64,000 bases of DNA. Source: Periweissella fabalis. Its GTDB lineage: Bacteria > Bacillota > Bacilli > Lactobacillales > Lactobacillaceae. The notes under the pieces were generated by a model, which saw only the letters and a list, made by a program, of their open reading frames with translations, did not search any database and was not told where the DNA came from. Positions 39,975 to 48,085 of the stretch are shown here, piece by piece. The stretch lies in assembly GCF_012396505.1 (NCBI RefSeq), contig NZ_JAAXPN010000005.1, positions 54,356-118,355 of the forward strand, written 5' to 3'. Every line of letters starts with the position of its first letter. The stretch's first letter is position 1. Both the position numbers and the translations under genes were made by a program.

Positions 39975-40511
39975 ATGGATTTTGTTGCTTTTGATTTTGA
40001 AACGGCTAATGCTAGTCGGAATAGTGCAGTCTCACTAGCACTAACTGTAGTCCGTAATGATCGTATTGTTGATGAATTTTATAGTTTACTTAATCCACAT
40101 ACTGACTTTCACTGGCGGAATATCAAAATTCATGGTATTCATGCTAGTGACGTTACTAATGCCCCAACGTTTAATGAATTATGGCCAGTTATTGCACCAT
40201 TTTTTGAACCTGATAAATTAGTTGTCGCCCATAATGCTACTTTTGATAACAGTGTCTTAAAAGCTTCACTATTAGCTAATCAAATTCAAGTGCCGTCATA
40301 TCAATCACTAGACACTGTACGCGTGGCTAAAAAAGTATTTCCTAATTTAGATAATCACAAGTTAAACACAGTTGCTAAATATCTACGTATTCCGCTTGAT
40401 CATCACCATAATGCACTTGATGATAGCGTTGCTGCTGCTAATATTTTATTAAATATTAACCGTCAATTTGGTCCTAGTATTATTCAACCGTTTATCAAAA
40501 CACTGGAATAG
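39975..40511 (+). CDS. 3'-5' exonuclease of the DnaQ/DEDDh family
   Basis: 178 residues. Motif Exo I is FDFETAN (Asp7, Glu9), Exo II is AHNATFDNSVL near residues 83-93, and Exo III has HHNALDDSVAAA with the catalytic His-x4-Asp. It is a single-domain exonuclease similar to the epsilon proofreading fold, but not fused to PolC. Specific role unknown. Last gene of the short plus-strand cluster mscL-tsaE-GNAT-exonuclease. Confidence 0.88.
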   Translation: MDFVAFDFETANASRNSAVSLALTVVRNDRIVDEFYSLLNPHTDFHWRNIKIHGIHASDVTNAPTFNELWPVIAPFFEPDKLVVAHNATFDNSVLKASLLANQIQVPSYQSLDTVRVAKKVFPNLDNHKLNTVAKYLRIPLDHHHNALDDSVAAANILLNINRQFGPSIIQPFIKTLE

Positions 40512-40669
40512 CAGTGAAATTATTTAACGAGAATGACAAATTTAAATATAATATGTGTTTCAAGAAAATACTATTCATTATATGTCTTATCTAAACACTT
40601 CTACGATAGTTAGTTATAAAGTTATTAACCATGTATTATTAAGTATTAAAAGTCAGGTAATATACTAGT
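40512..40669. other. intergenic stretch after the exonuclease gene
   Basis: A+T-rich, with no open frame, RNA gene or hairpin recognised. With the repeat copy at 40670-40740 and the 97 bases after it, this makes the gap between the exonuclease gene and the frameshifted tail of the next gene. Confidence 0.5.
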
Positions 40670-40740
40670 AAAAATCCCAGGAAAAAATTGAATTCTCCTG
40701 GGATTTTTTGTGTATACTTTACATATATCAAACTCTTGAA
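40670..40740 (+). repeat. dispersed hairpin repeat, copy A (also terminator of the exonuclease gene)
   Basis: Stem AAAAATCCCAGGA / TCCTGGGATTTTT with a 13-base loop, followed by TTGTGTATACTTT and then ATATATCAAACTCTTGAA. The tail matches copies at 42661-42730 and, inverted, at 60789-60859, so this is more than a simple terminator. Confidence 0.75.
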
Positions 40741-40837
40741 TCGGGTTTTAATAACCATTTGCTACTAAAGTGAATAGTTGTATCACATTGATTTTAAAAT
40801 AGTTAATTGTATAGCTAGTCTTATATTATTTAAGGCC

Positions 40838-41015
40838 TTAATTTTTCTCAGCTCTGTATCTAATTAATTGTCCTATTATAAAAAGCCATGTAACTATCAT
40901 TAATATCTCAATTACATGTTGTAAAAATAAAGGCTTAGTTATTAATTGGATTTCATGTTTACCTGGTGCTAGTTCAACGTTAATTGTACCTCGTTGTGAA
41001 AGTGTATATTTTTTT
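40838..41015 (-). other. out-of-frame C-terminal tail of the membrane-protein gene
   Basis: After the 7-A run (minus strand, 41009-41015), the frame shifted by -1 encodes about 57 further residues. They continue the protein sensibly: YTLSQRGTINVELAPGKHEI, then QLITKPLFLQ, a membrane helix and RYRAEKN, ending at a TAA at 40838-40840. This is the expected beta-strand plus C-terminal helix of the family, so the visible stop at 40969 is premature. Confidence 0.75.
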
Positions 41016-42525
41016 CTTTACCATTATCTAAAAATTGATATTGATTTTTGTAATTTAAAATTGGTAAGTCAACCATTTGACTTTTTCCACTATTAACAAC
41101 ACTAAATTTAACAATATTATATTGCTGTATTGGCATTTTAATAAACTTAACAGTGTTATCTTTACTTAAGATAATTTGATTTGCAATTGATTGTCGATGA
41201 TTAAAACTAATTTTAGGCCAATAATCTTGTAAATTACCTACCGTTCGTAAATAATTTAGAAAAATTGGCATTGTCTTATCATTAATAACAATCGTACTCA
41301 CATTTGTTGGTTGCACTGTGGTTATTTGCTGATAAGTTGCAAAACGTGCATTAGCTAAACGTTGCTCTGCTCGTAAATTAACACTTAATATTGCTGCTAA
41401 AATTATAAATAATCCCCACCAATGATATCTTTTAAATACTACTAGTACATTTTCAAATACATATGCACCAGTAATAGCAATAAAAATATTCGCAATTACT
41501 AAGAACCGGGATGGAAACTGAATAATTGTAATCGGTGTCTTTTGAAATATTGCCCATGGAAAAAGATTTGTGGTTACAAAAATAGATACTAACATTAAAA
41601 TATATGCATAAACATATATTTTGGGTGCGCGTTTTACCAAGAAAACAAACCCAATTATAATCACAATTGAAACAAATCCAGTATCAATCCCAATATAATT
41701 ATGCCAATTATAATCAATTAATTGCTTAATTGGAATAGATCCCTGTACTAGTTGATGAGCAGTTGGTGTTACAATGTAACCTTTTAACTTTATTAAATTA
41801 CTAAATAATGGTAAAGCGACTATCAAAACTAAGATGCCACTTTTAATACAATTAATAGTTGCTTGACGCCAATTTTTGTAATCTACAACTAAACTTATTA
41901 ACCATGTAAGAATCACAAGACCAATCGCAATAAATCCTGATAATACATGTGAATACAATATCAAACCAATTCCAGCTGCTAATAAGTAACTACCTATCTT
42001 TTGCTTCGTTACAAAAAGTTTGTATAAACCTAAAATAACTATCGGGAAAAAAGTCATAGCAATCCATTCACCAACGGCAAAACGAATAAAAATATTTGTT
42101 AATCGATAATTAGAAAAGGTGTAGAGTATTGTAAAAAGTAACGATGCAGATATCTTACCGCTAAAATTTTTGAAGCAGTAATATCCTATACTCAAGGTTA
42201 AATATGTAAATAAAATTACTCCTAAATAAAAGCTCATTACTAAGCTATGTGTAAAATAGAAAAAAATTGCAAACGGGAATAATAATATATTCGGATAGAA
42301 ATTTTGAACTGCACTCCCAACATTAGCAAAGCTATATAAATTAATAATGTCATTATGGTTATGGATAGCATTAATAAATTCACTGATACGATTTAAATGC
42401 CATAATGCGTCATCCCCCATAACAATTGACCCTGTTTTTGCAAACACCATAGTAAAAATAATTGCTATTAATACAAAAAAGATGTTTACATACAGATTAT
42501 GCCTAAAATTTTTATTTTTTAACAC
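40969..42525 (-). CDS. multi-membrane-span YfhO/DUF6541-like protein, frameshifted near the C-terminus
   Basis: 518 residues in the uninterrupted frame, with 11-12 hydrophobic helices and the early motif GDDALWHLNR after the first helix, as in GT-C-fold glycosyltransferase-like membrane proteins. The C-terminal exterior domain is cut short. A -1 shift in a run of seven A at 41009-41015 restores a 561-residue product ending at 40838. The cause may be a sequencing error, a real mutation or slippage on A-AAA-AAT. A role in cell-surface polysaccharide or lipid-linked sugar transfer is inferred only from the fold. GTG start with AAGGAG. The gene is flanked on both sides by direct copies of the hairpin repeat. 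Confidence 0.75.
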   Translation of the reverse strand: MLKNKNFRHNLYVNIFFVLIAIIFTMVFAKTGSIVMGDDALWHLNRISEFINAIHNHNDIINLYSFANVGSAVQNFYPNILLFPFAIFFYFTHSLVMSFYLGVILFTYLTLSIGYYCFKNFSGKISASLLFTILYTFSNYRLTNIFIRFAVGEWIAMTFFPIVILGLYKLFVTKQKIGSYLLAAGIGLILYSHVLSGFIAIGLVILTWLISLVVDYKNWRQATINCIKSGILVLIVALPLFSNLIKLKGYIVTPTAHQLVQGSIPIKQLIDYNWHNYIGIDTGFVSIVIIIGFVFLVKRAPKIYVYAYILMLVSIFVTTNLFPWAIFQKTPITIIQFPSRFLVIANIFIAITGAYVFENVLVVFKRYHWWGLFIILAAILSVNLRAEQRLANARFATYQQITTVQPTNVSTIVINDKTMPIFLNYLRTVGNLQDYWPKISFNHRQSIANQIILSKDNTVKFIKMPIQQYNIVKFSVVNSGKSQMVDLPILNYKNQYQFLDNGKEKNIHFHNEVQLTLN

Positions 42526-42660
42526 GTCCGCACTCCTTATTTTTGATAATTCTATTAATTATATGTTACTTTGTTTATTTTTAGTAGCCTTTTAATTAAA
42601 ATGAACTATGCTTGGTTTCGATAATTAGAGTGTGCTAAAAGTCGAGCCTTCTTAATAAAT

Positions 42661-42730
42661 ATACACAAAAACCAGGAAAAATAATTTCCTGGTTTTTGTG
42701 TATATTTTGAATATATCAAATTTTTGAAAT
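42661..42730 (+). repeat. dispersed hairpin repeat, copy B
   Basis: Perfect 19-bp stem (42661-42679 with 42685-42703, loop of 5), starting ATACACAAAAACCAGG, then a tail TTTTGAATATATCAAATTTTTGAA homologous to copies A and C. Because the stem is symmetric it can also terminate the leftward antiporter transcript. Confidence 0.75.
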
Positions 42731-42785
42731 ACATTTTAACTGCAATTTAATACTAGCAAATAATTATATTACAACTTATTTTTAA

Positions 42786-44897
42786 TTAATGTGATAAAAA
42801 CTCGTTTAAAACTGCATTTTCAGCATAATTGATTGACTGTCGTAAATTCATGGCCGTCTTACTAGTTATCTGTTGTGTTTCTTGAAGTAAGTTTACCCCT
42901 TCACGCTGAGTGTTTAATGCAACCATTGCTAATTCTGAATATTGTTGTTTAGTATCAATAGAATCAACTTGATTTCTTAATTTAATTTTTTCAATACGAT
43001 TTCGATATTGAATAATCAAATTATAAACTGCTTGATGTTTATACTGATGTTCGCGATTATGTTGTTCAATATATTCTGACAAACCCTTGATAGCTGCTTT
43101 AGCCATCTCATGCCTTGCAAGATCATATTGCGCACGTAATTCAGCCGTGTGTCCATCACTAAGCCAAATTCTTAATAATCGGAAAAAACTACGAATTGAA
43201 CGTTCAATCCATTTACTTGAAAATACGAAATGTTGTTGTAAATAACTTTCTAATTCTCTTTCTTGGCGCTCAATTTGACGAAGTTCAGAATGATATACCA
43301 ATGGATCAATCCGTTCTTCAGCTAGTAGTCGCATCAAACATTGCCGTTCGATATCAAAGCCTACACTACGAACTTCAATTTCCTCTTTAATTACCGGAGC
43401 GATTTCTGCATCAGTGTGCGCTTGTAATTGTAGTTTTCGAATTAAAAACTGATATTTTAAAATAATATCATAAACTGTCGTTTGATTATTTTCACGGCGC
43501 TTGCCTTCTAATGTTCGAATTGCCATTTGAAGGGTAAAAATACGCGCATCTTTTTCATTCATTTTTACAATAGTTTCTGTCTCAGAATCATCATCAATTA
43601 CTAATTCATCATCGTCATCATCAAAAGTTACTTTACCAATTTTATCAGCAACAAATGGCAATGTAATTATGGCAATTATTAAACTAAATAGAATTGCCAA
43701 AGCCGCAATCCCTATCATTAATTCACGCATCGGAAATGGAGCCCCACCTTCGACTGCTACAGGAACTGATAATATTCCGGCCATGGTAATCGCACCACGA
43801 ACCCCAGTTAATCCTGATAGTACCGCTACTTTGAATGAAACCTGTGCAGAGCTATCTTTGGTAATAGCTTTCCTAATTAATTGGCCACCGTAAACCCATA
43901 AGACGCGAATTACAAAAATAATAAGCCAAACTATAAATGCATATAAGATGACTGTTAACAAATCAAAATCATTTTTACTAGTATTAATCTGTGTTGCCAA
44001 TGGTAATTCAATACCTAAGATAACAAATAATAACCCATTTAGTATGTAAGAAATAATATTCCAAGAGTTAACTGCAATCAATGATAGTTCAGGTGAATCT
44101 CCAATTTTTTTACTATCGTGTAAATTAGCCAAAATTCCGGCTGCTACTACGGCAATAACTCCTGAAGCGTGGGATCCTTCTTCAGCAATGAAAAATACAA
44201 CAAAAGGAGTAATTAATTGTAAGACAACATGAAAGATAATATCATCAATACCCTTCATCAATAAATAATCACGTGCAGCATTGATAATTTGCATTGCCAG
44301 TAGCCCAACAATGATTCCTAAAACTGTTGTTGTAAACATTGAACTAAAGATATTTATCGCTGAACTAAATGTGAAGTGAAATGTTGCACTAACAGTAGCT
44401 GCAACCGCAAATTTAAATGCCACTAATCCACTAGCGTCATTAATTAGACTTTCACCAGCAACCAAGTGCATAATGTTTTCTGGTAAATGAACCGATTTCC
44501 CAATTGCATGCACTGCGACCGGATCAGTTGGTGATAAAATAGCTGCTAAGGCAATAGCTGCCGTTAGTGGCATTTCTGGTATTAATAGATTAATTAAATA
44601 TCCACCGACTCCGGTTGTAATTAAAACTAAAATAATCGCATTTCCAAAAATTGGGCCACGTAATTCCCACAATTCACGCTTTGGAAAGCACCATGCATCG
44701 TTAAATAGTAACGGTGCAATGAATAATAATAGGAACCAACTTGTTTCTAGTTTAATAGAAACATTTAATGTCAAGGCAACTAAAATTCCTAGTGCAATCT
44801 GGATAATGCTTACTGGAATTTTAGGTAACACCTGACCAATAACATGTGAAGTAATCACAAGAACAATTAGTAATAATACTAATTCTAAAATTGGCAT
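42786..44897 (-). CDS. Na+/H+ antiporter of the CPA1/NhaP type
   Basis: 703 residues. About 12 membrane helices fill the first 420 residues, with family motifs LSPTDPVAVHAI, GESLINDASGLVAFKFA (the ND ion-binding pair) and GLTGVRGAITMAGILS. A long cytoplasmic tail rich in acidic and helical segments follows (about 430-703). It exports Na+ (or K+) in exchange for protons at the cell membrane. GGGGGATATTAG precedes the ATG. Confidence 0.92.
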   Translation of the reverse strand: MPILELVLLLIVLVITSHVIGQVLPKIPVSIIQIALGILVALTLNVSIKLETSWFLLLFIAPLLFNDAWCFPKRELWELRGPIFGNAIILVLITTGVGGYLINLLIPEMPLTAAIALAAILSPTDPVAVHAIGKSVHLPENIMHLVAGESLINDASGLVAFKFAVAATVSATFHFTFSSAINIFSSMFTTTVLGIIVGLLAMQIINAARDYLLMKGIDDIIFHVVLQLITPFVVFFIAEEGSHASGVIAVVAAGILANLHDSKKIGDSPELSLIAVNSWNIISYILNGLLFVILGIELPLATQINTSKNDFDLLTVILYAFIVWLIIFVIRVLWVYGGQLIRKAITKDSSAQVSFKVAVLSGLTGVRGAITMAGILSVPVAVEGGAPFPMRELMIGIAALAILFSLIIAIITLPFVADKIGKVTFDDDDDELVIDDDSETETIVKMNEKDARIFTLQMAIRTLEGKRRENNQTTVYDIILKYQFLIRKLQLQAHTDAEIAPVIKEEIEVRSVGFDIERQCLMRLLAEERIDPLVYHSELRQIERQERELESYLQQHFVFSSKWIERSIRSFFRLLRIWLSDGHTAELRAQYDLARHEMAKAAIKGLSEYIEQHNREHQYKHQAVYNLIIQYRNRIEKIKLRNQVDSIDTKQQYSELAMVALNTQREGVNLLQETQQITSKTAMNLRQSINYAENAVLNEFLSH

Positions 44898-45039
44898 CTA
44901 ATATCCCCCTGTCAATTTATTTGTACTATTTAAGTTTAGCATACTATTAGAATTTATTTAGACTATGTGGTTAAAAAAGATTATTTGATTTTATATAATC
45001 TTGTAAATTGATTTAAAATACATCATACCTGCACGAAAT

Positions 45040-45086
45040 AAAATAGCCAGCGAAAATAAATTTTCACCAGCCATTTTGCTATTATT
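45040..45086 (-). terminator. terminator after murB
   Basis: Minus-strand 17-bp stem AAAATGGCTGGTGAAAA / TTTTCGCTGGCTATTTT, fully paired if four G-U pairs are allowed, loop of 4. The G-U pairs make it directional for the murB transcript. Confidence 0.8.
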
Positions 45087-45110
45087 TCTAATATTACCCT
45101 TAATTAGGTT

Positions 45111-46007
45111 TTAATCATCACCTAAAATACGTACTTCAGTCTCAAGTTTAACTTTATCTTTAGCCCAGACCGTTTCTTGAACATGTTTGATAACTGCTAA
45201 AAAATCTTTAGCAGTTGCATTGTTAATGTTAACAACAAATCCCGCATGTTTTTTTGACACTTCTGCTCCACCAACACGATAGCCTTGTAAATTAGCTTCC
45301 ATAATTAGTTTACCGGCAAAATAGCCAACAGGGCGTTTAAAAGTTGATCCTGCCGAAGGAAGTTCAAGTGGTTGCTTAGATGCACGCCGAAAGTTTAAGT
45401 CGTCCATCACGGCCCTAATTGCCCTTTTATCTCCCGGTTTGAGTGTGAAATAAGCACATAATACAACATCATGATTATGTTGCATGATGCTATCACGATA
45501 AGCCAACTTTGCTTCTGCTAAAGTATATGTTTTAAACTCACCTTCGCGCGTCAAAACATCAACTTTACTCATAACATCCTTAGTTTCACCACCGTAAGCA
45601 CCAGCATTCATAAAAATAGCTCCGCCAATTGAGCCAGGAATACCAGCTGCCCATTCAAGTCCCATTAGCCCTTCTCGGTAGGCAAATTCTGAGGTTGCAA
45701 TTGTTAATTCTCCGGCCATAGCTGCAATTTCGTTGCCTTGTCTCTTGATGCCTAAGAGTTTCGTCATCATTAATACTAATCCTCGAATGCCACCATCTTT
45801 AATGATTAAATTTGATGAATTACCTAAGACAGTCAATGGCAATTGTACTTGACGTGCATAATCAACTAAAACTTTTGTTTCAGCAATCGTCGTAGGAAAT
45901 GCTAACCAATCAGCTGGTCCACCAATTTTTGTATGCGTATATTTATTTAATGGTTCATTTTTTAAAATTTCAATTGTTGGAAACTTTTGCATCAAATCAG
46001 TTGTCAT
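45111..46007 (-). CDS. murB: UDP-N-acetylenolpyruvoylglucosamine reductase MurB
   Basis: 298 residues. FAD-binding type-4 domain with NKYTHTKIGGPADWLAFP, VLGNSSNLII and EWAAGIPGSIGGAIFMNAGAYGGE (residues 118-141; only the motif is cited), then the substrate domain with PSAGSTFKRP (active-site Ser) and LETEVRILGD (active-site Glu). It makes UDP-MurNAc for peptidoglycan. Single gene between terminators. Confidence 0.96.
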   Translation of the reverse strand: MTTDLMQKFPTIEILKNEPLNKYTHTKIGGPADWLAFPTTIAETKVLVDYARQVQLPLTVLGNSSNLIIKDGGIRGLVLMMTKLLGIKRQGNEIAAMAGELTIATSEFAYREGLMGLEWAAGIPGSIGGAIFMNAGAYGGETKDVMSKVDVLTREGEFKTYTLAEAKLAYRDSIMQHNHDVVLCAYFTLKPGDKRAIRAVMDDLNFRRASKQPLELPSAGSTFKRPVGYFAGKLIMEANLQGYRVGGAEVSKKHAGFVVNINNATAKDFLAVIKHVQETVWAKDKVKLETEVRILGDD

Positions 46008-46108
46008 ATCTTAACCTTCTTATTTTATAATTCCAAATAATCATTTTACACCCATACGTTAGTATTAGCTGTGCAACTATAGGTAATTTTAGCTCAAATC
46101 TAAACAAA

Positions 46109-46140
46109 AAAGCTAGACCCGCATTGCGAATCTAGCTTCA
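46109..46140 (-). terminator. terminator after tRNA-Val
   Basis: Stem AAGCTAGA / TCTAGCTT with a 13-base loop followed by TTTTTTG on the minus strand. Confidence 0.8.
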
Positions 46141-46167
46141 CTTGTAAAGCACATGCTTTTTAATTAA

Positions 46168-46240
46168 TGGAAGATACAGGGCTCGAACCTGTGACCCTCT
46201 GCTTGTAAGGCAGATGCTCTCCCAACTGAGCTAATCTTCC
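46168..46240 (-). tRNA. tRNA-Val (anticodon TAC)
   Basis: 73-base cloverleaf. Acceptor GGAAGAT / ATCTTCC, anticodon stem CTGCC..., loop CTTACAA so the anticodon is TAC, and T loop TTCGAGC. CCA is not encoded. It is flanked by its own promoter and terminator. Confidence 0.95.
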
Positions 46241-46257
46241 AAATGACTATACATAAA

Positions 46258-46285
46258 ATTATAGCACAGTCATATTTATTTACAA
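46258..46285 (-). promoter_or_regulatory. promoter of tRNA-Val
   Basis: Minus-strand TTGTAA (46280-46285), 16 bases, TATAAT (46258-46263), beginning just after the stop codon of the upstream gene. Confidence 0.6.
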
Positions 46286-46294
46286 GGCTTATTT

Positions 46295-46732
46295 TTAACT
46301 TTTACCAAACTTAGCCTTTTGATCAGGTGTTAAGCGCCATTGGAAGTAATGATCTGCTAATTCAAGATTATTAATTAAATTATCTTGACTAAATTCTTTA
46401 GCAACATTGTTACGTAATTCTGTTTCTAACAAACCACTCAACTCTTCCCATAAAGGACCAACCCCTAACATGATTTTAAGCTCACCTTGTTCAGCATGAT
46501 GCTTAGTTTTAAAAATAATTTGGATTCGAGCTGCAAAACTACGGTAAACAATAAAATCCGCTGTTAGAGCATCTTCTGTCCATGAAAAAGCCGGAAAAAC
46601 AACTACCGATGTCCCAAAACGATCCTCGATAGCTTCTGTTACAATTTGCTGTACTTCTACTAAATATAAATCTCGTAGTTCATCATTTTGCCCACTGGGA
46701 CTAACTGCTTCTATTTTCTTTTTAAAAATCAT
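46295..46732 (-). CDS. hypothetical protein
   Basis: 145 residues, not recognised. Soluble, acidic, with no signal or membrane span; strands around VVVFPAFSWTEDALTADFIVYRSFAARIQIIF and helices towards the C-terminus. It starts 31 bases after the cold-shock/NERD gene on the same strand and probably shares its transcript. Confidence 0.65.
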   Translation of the reverse strand: MIFKKKIEAVSPSGQNDELRDLYLVEVQQIVTEAIEDRFGTSVVVFPAFSWTEDALTADFIVYRSFAARIQIIFKTKHHAEQGELKIMLGVGPLWEELSGLLETELRNNVAKEFSQDNLINNLELADHYFQWRLTPDQKAKFGKS

Positions 46733-46763
46733 TTATCCACCTTCTATTTCATTGATACATTAT

Positions 46764-47999
46764 TTATTGATATATACTTTCACGTTGATCATAGATATAT
46801 TGTGCAATATTATAACGCCGTTTAAGTTCATATGCATCAGTTAAAAATTCGCTATTTGGTAAAAAGTATTGAAATTCACGATTTTCTTCTAATGCTGATT
46901 TCAATACTGTCATAACCTTTTCAATCTCTGCTTTTTCTAAAACTGCTTGGCGTGCTCGACGAACATCCTGTACTAACGTATCATATAACAATCCTGTGCG
47001 TACAACGTACTCTGCTGAATGATTAACAATTTCAACATTTTCATTTGGAATCACAAACACTGGCGTTGCTAATAACTTGACCGGGTTAATTTTCTTAAGT
47101 TCAGGTGCATCAAATAACACACCTTCAACTGCTGCAATGTGTAAATCATTCTGATTAGTTACATTTTCTTGTGTGGCACCAATTCGATTCCATTGCCCAT
47201 CTTTACTAATTGTCAAACGTTGATCTTGATTTTTATTAGCACCATAATTTTTGACTTCTAACACATGAATTCCAAACATTGAAATCACAATAAAATCAAT
47301 TTCGGTTGCCCCAACAACATTGCCATTAGTATCAAATTCGGGTAACGTCGGATTTTTAATATATTGTAAATGGTGTTGTTCAAGCTTGGCTTGCACAATT
47401 TGTTCACCACGTACCCCATAATAACGTCCACGTTGCTCATAATTCATCTTACGAATCATAACCTGTAAATTTTGCAGTTCTTCAAGTTGCTTTCGTTTAG
47501 GCAAAATATTACGTTTAATTAGCATTGATTGTAAAGTTGTTTCATCTTCAAATTTATTACTTAATTCAACAGTCAAAGAAATCCATTCATTAATAGTTGA
47601 TAGCATTGAAGCTGGTTGGACATCATTATCAATACCAAATTTATTTTGCATCGCATTCAAGGCTTCATATGCGGCTGTCATATTCGTATTAATTGCCGTA
47701 ACACCTGGCACCGGTAATTTTTTGCGTGATGATTTATAACCACCTTGTTCTAAACACTGTTTTAAGTTTTTAACTAATTTGCTTTCATCTCGAGCAACTG
47801 GATTTGCATGTAGGCGCTGATTCTCATCATATTCTGTTTCAAATTCAACTAAATCTCCCACTTGTACCGGCTGATAATTAGCCCATGACAACAGAAAGAA
47901 AATTGATTGATTATCCTCACTTTGAATAAAGCCATACCCTCCAGTATGCCGACGATGGTCATAAGGCACGATTTCTCGTACTTTACCATGAAATTCCAT
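46764..47999 (-). CDS. cold-shock-like domain fused to a NERD nuclease-related domain
   Basis: 411 residues. Residues 1-68 resemble a cold-shock/OB fold (FHGKVREIV, GGYGFIQSED, SIFFLLSWAN, VGDLVEFETE). The NERD domain spans about 192-310, with G-V-R-GEQ (Glu199), EIDFIVIS (Asp235) and HVLEVKNYG (Glu248, Lys250), i.e. the D-ExK-type nuclease core. A helical linker joins them. This suggests a nucleic-acid-binding nuclease; the target is unknown. It lies after ezrA in the same direction. Confidence 0.72.
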   Translation of the reverse strand: MEFHGKVREIVPYDHRRHTGGYGFIQSEDNQSIFFLLSWANYQPVQVGDLVEFETEYDENQRLHANPVARDESKLVKNLKQCLEQGGYKSSRKKLPVPGVTAINTNMTAAYEALNAMQNKFGIDNDVQPASMLSTINEWISLTVELSNKFEDETTLQSMLIKRNILPKRKQLEELQNLQVMIRKMNYEQRGRYYGVRGEQIVQAKLEQHHLQYIKNPTLPEFDTNGNVVGATEIDFIVISMFGIHVLEVKNYGANKNQDQRLTISKDGQWNRIGATQENVTNQNDLHIAAVEGVLFDAPELKKINPVKLLATPVFVIPNENVEIVNHSAEYVVRTGLLYDTLVQDVRRARQAVLEKAEIEKVMTVLKSALEENREFQYFLPNSEFLTDAYELKRRYNIAQYIYDQRESIYQ

Positions 48000-48015
48000 T
48001 TTACATCCTCTTAAA

Positions 48016-48058
48016 TAAAGCGAAAACGACTATCTTCTTATCGAATTTAGTCGTTTAG
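48016..48058 (-). terminator. probable terminator after ezrA
   Basis: Stem AACGACTA / TAGTCGTT with a 13-base loop followed by TTCGCTTT; the T tract is weak. Confidence 0.5.
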
Positions 48059-48085
48059 TCACTTACACCTTCAATTATTTGTTAA

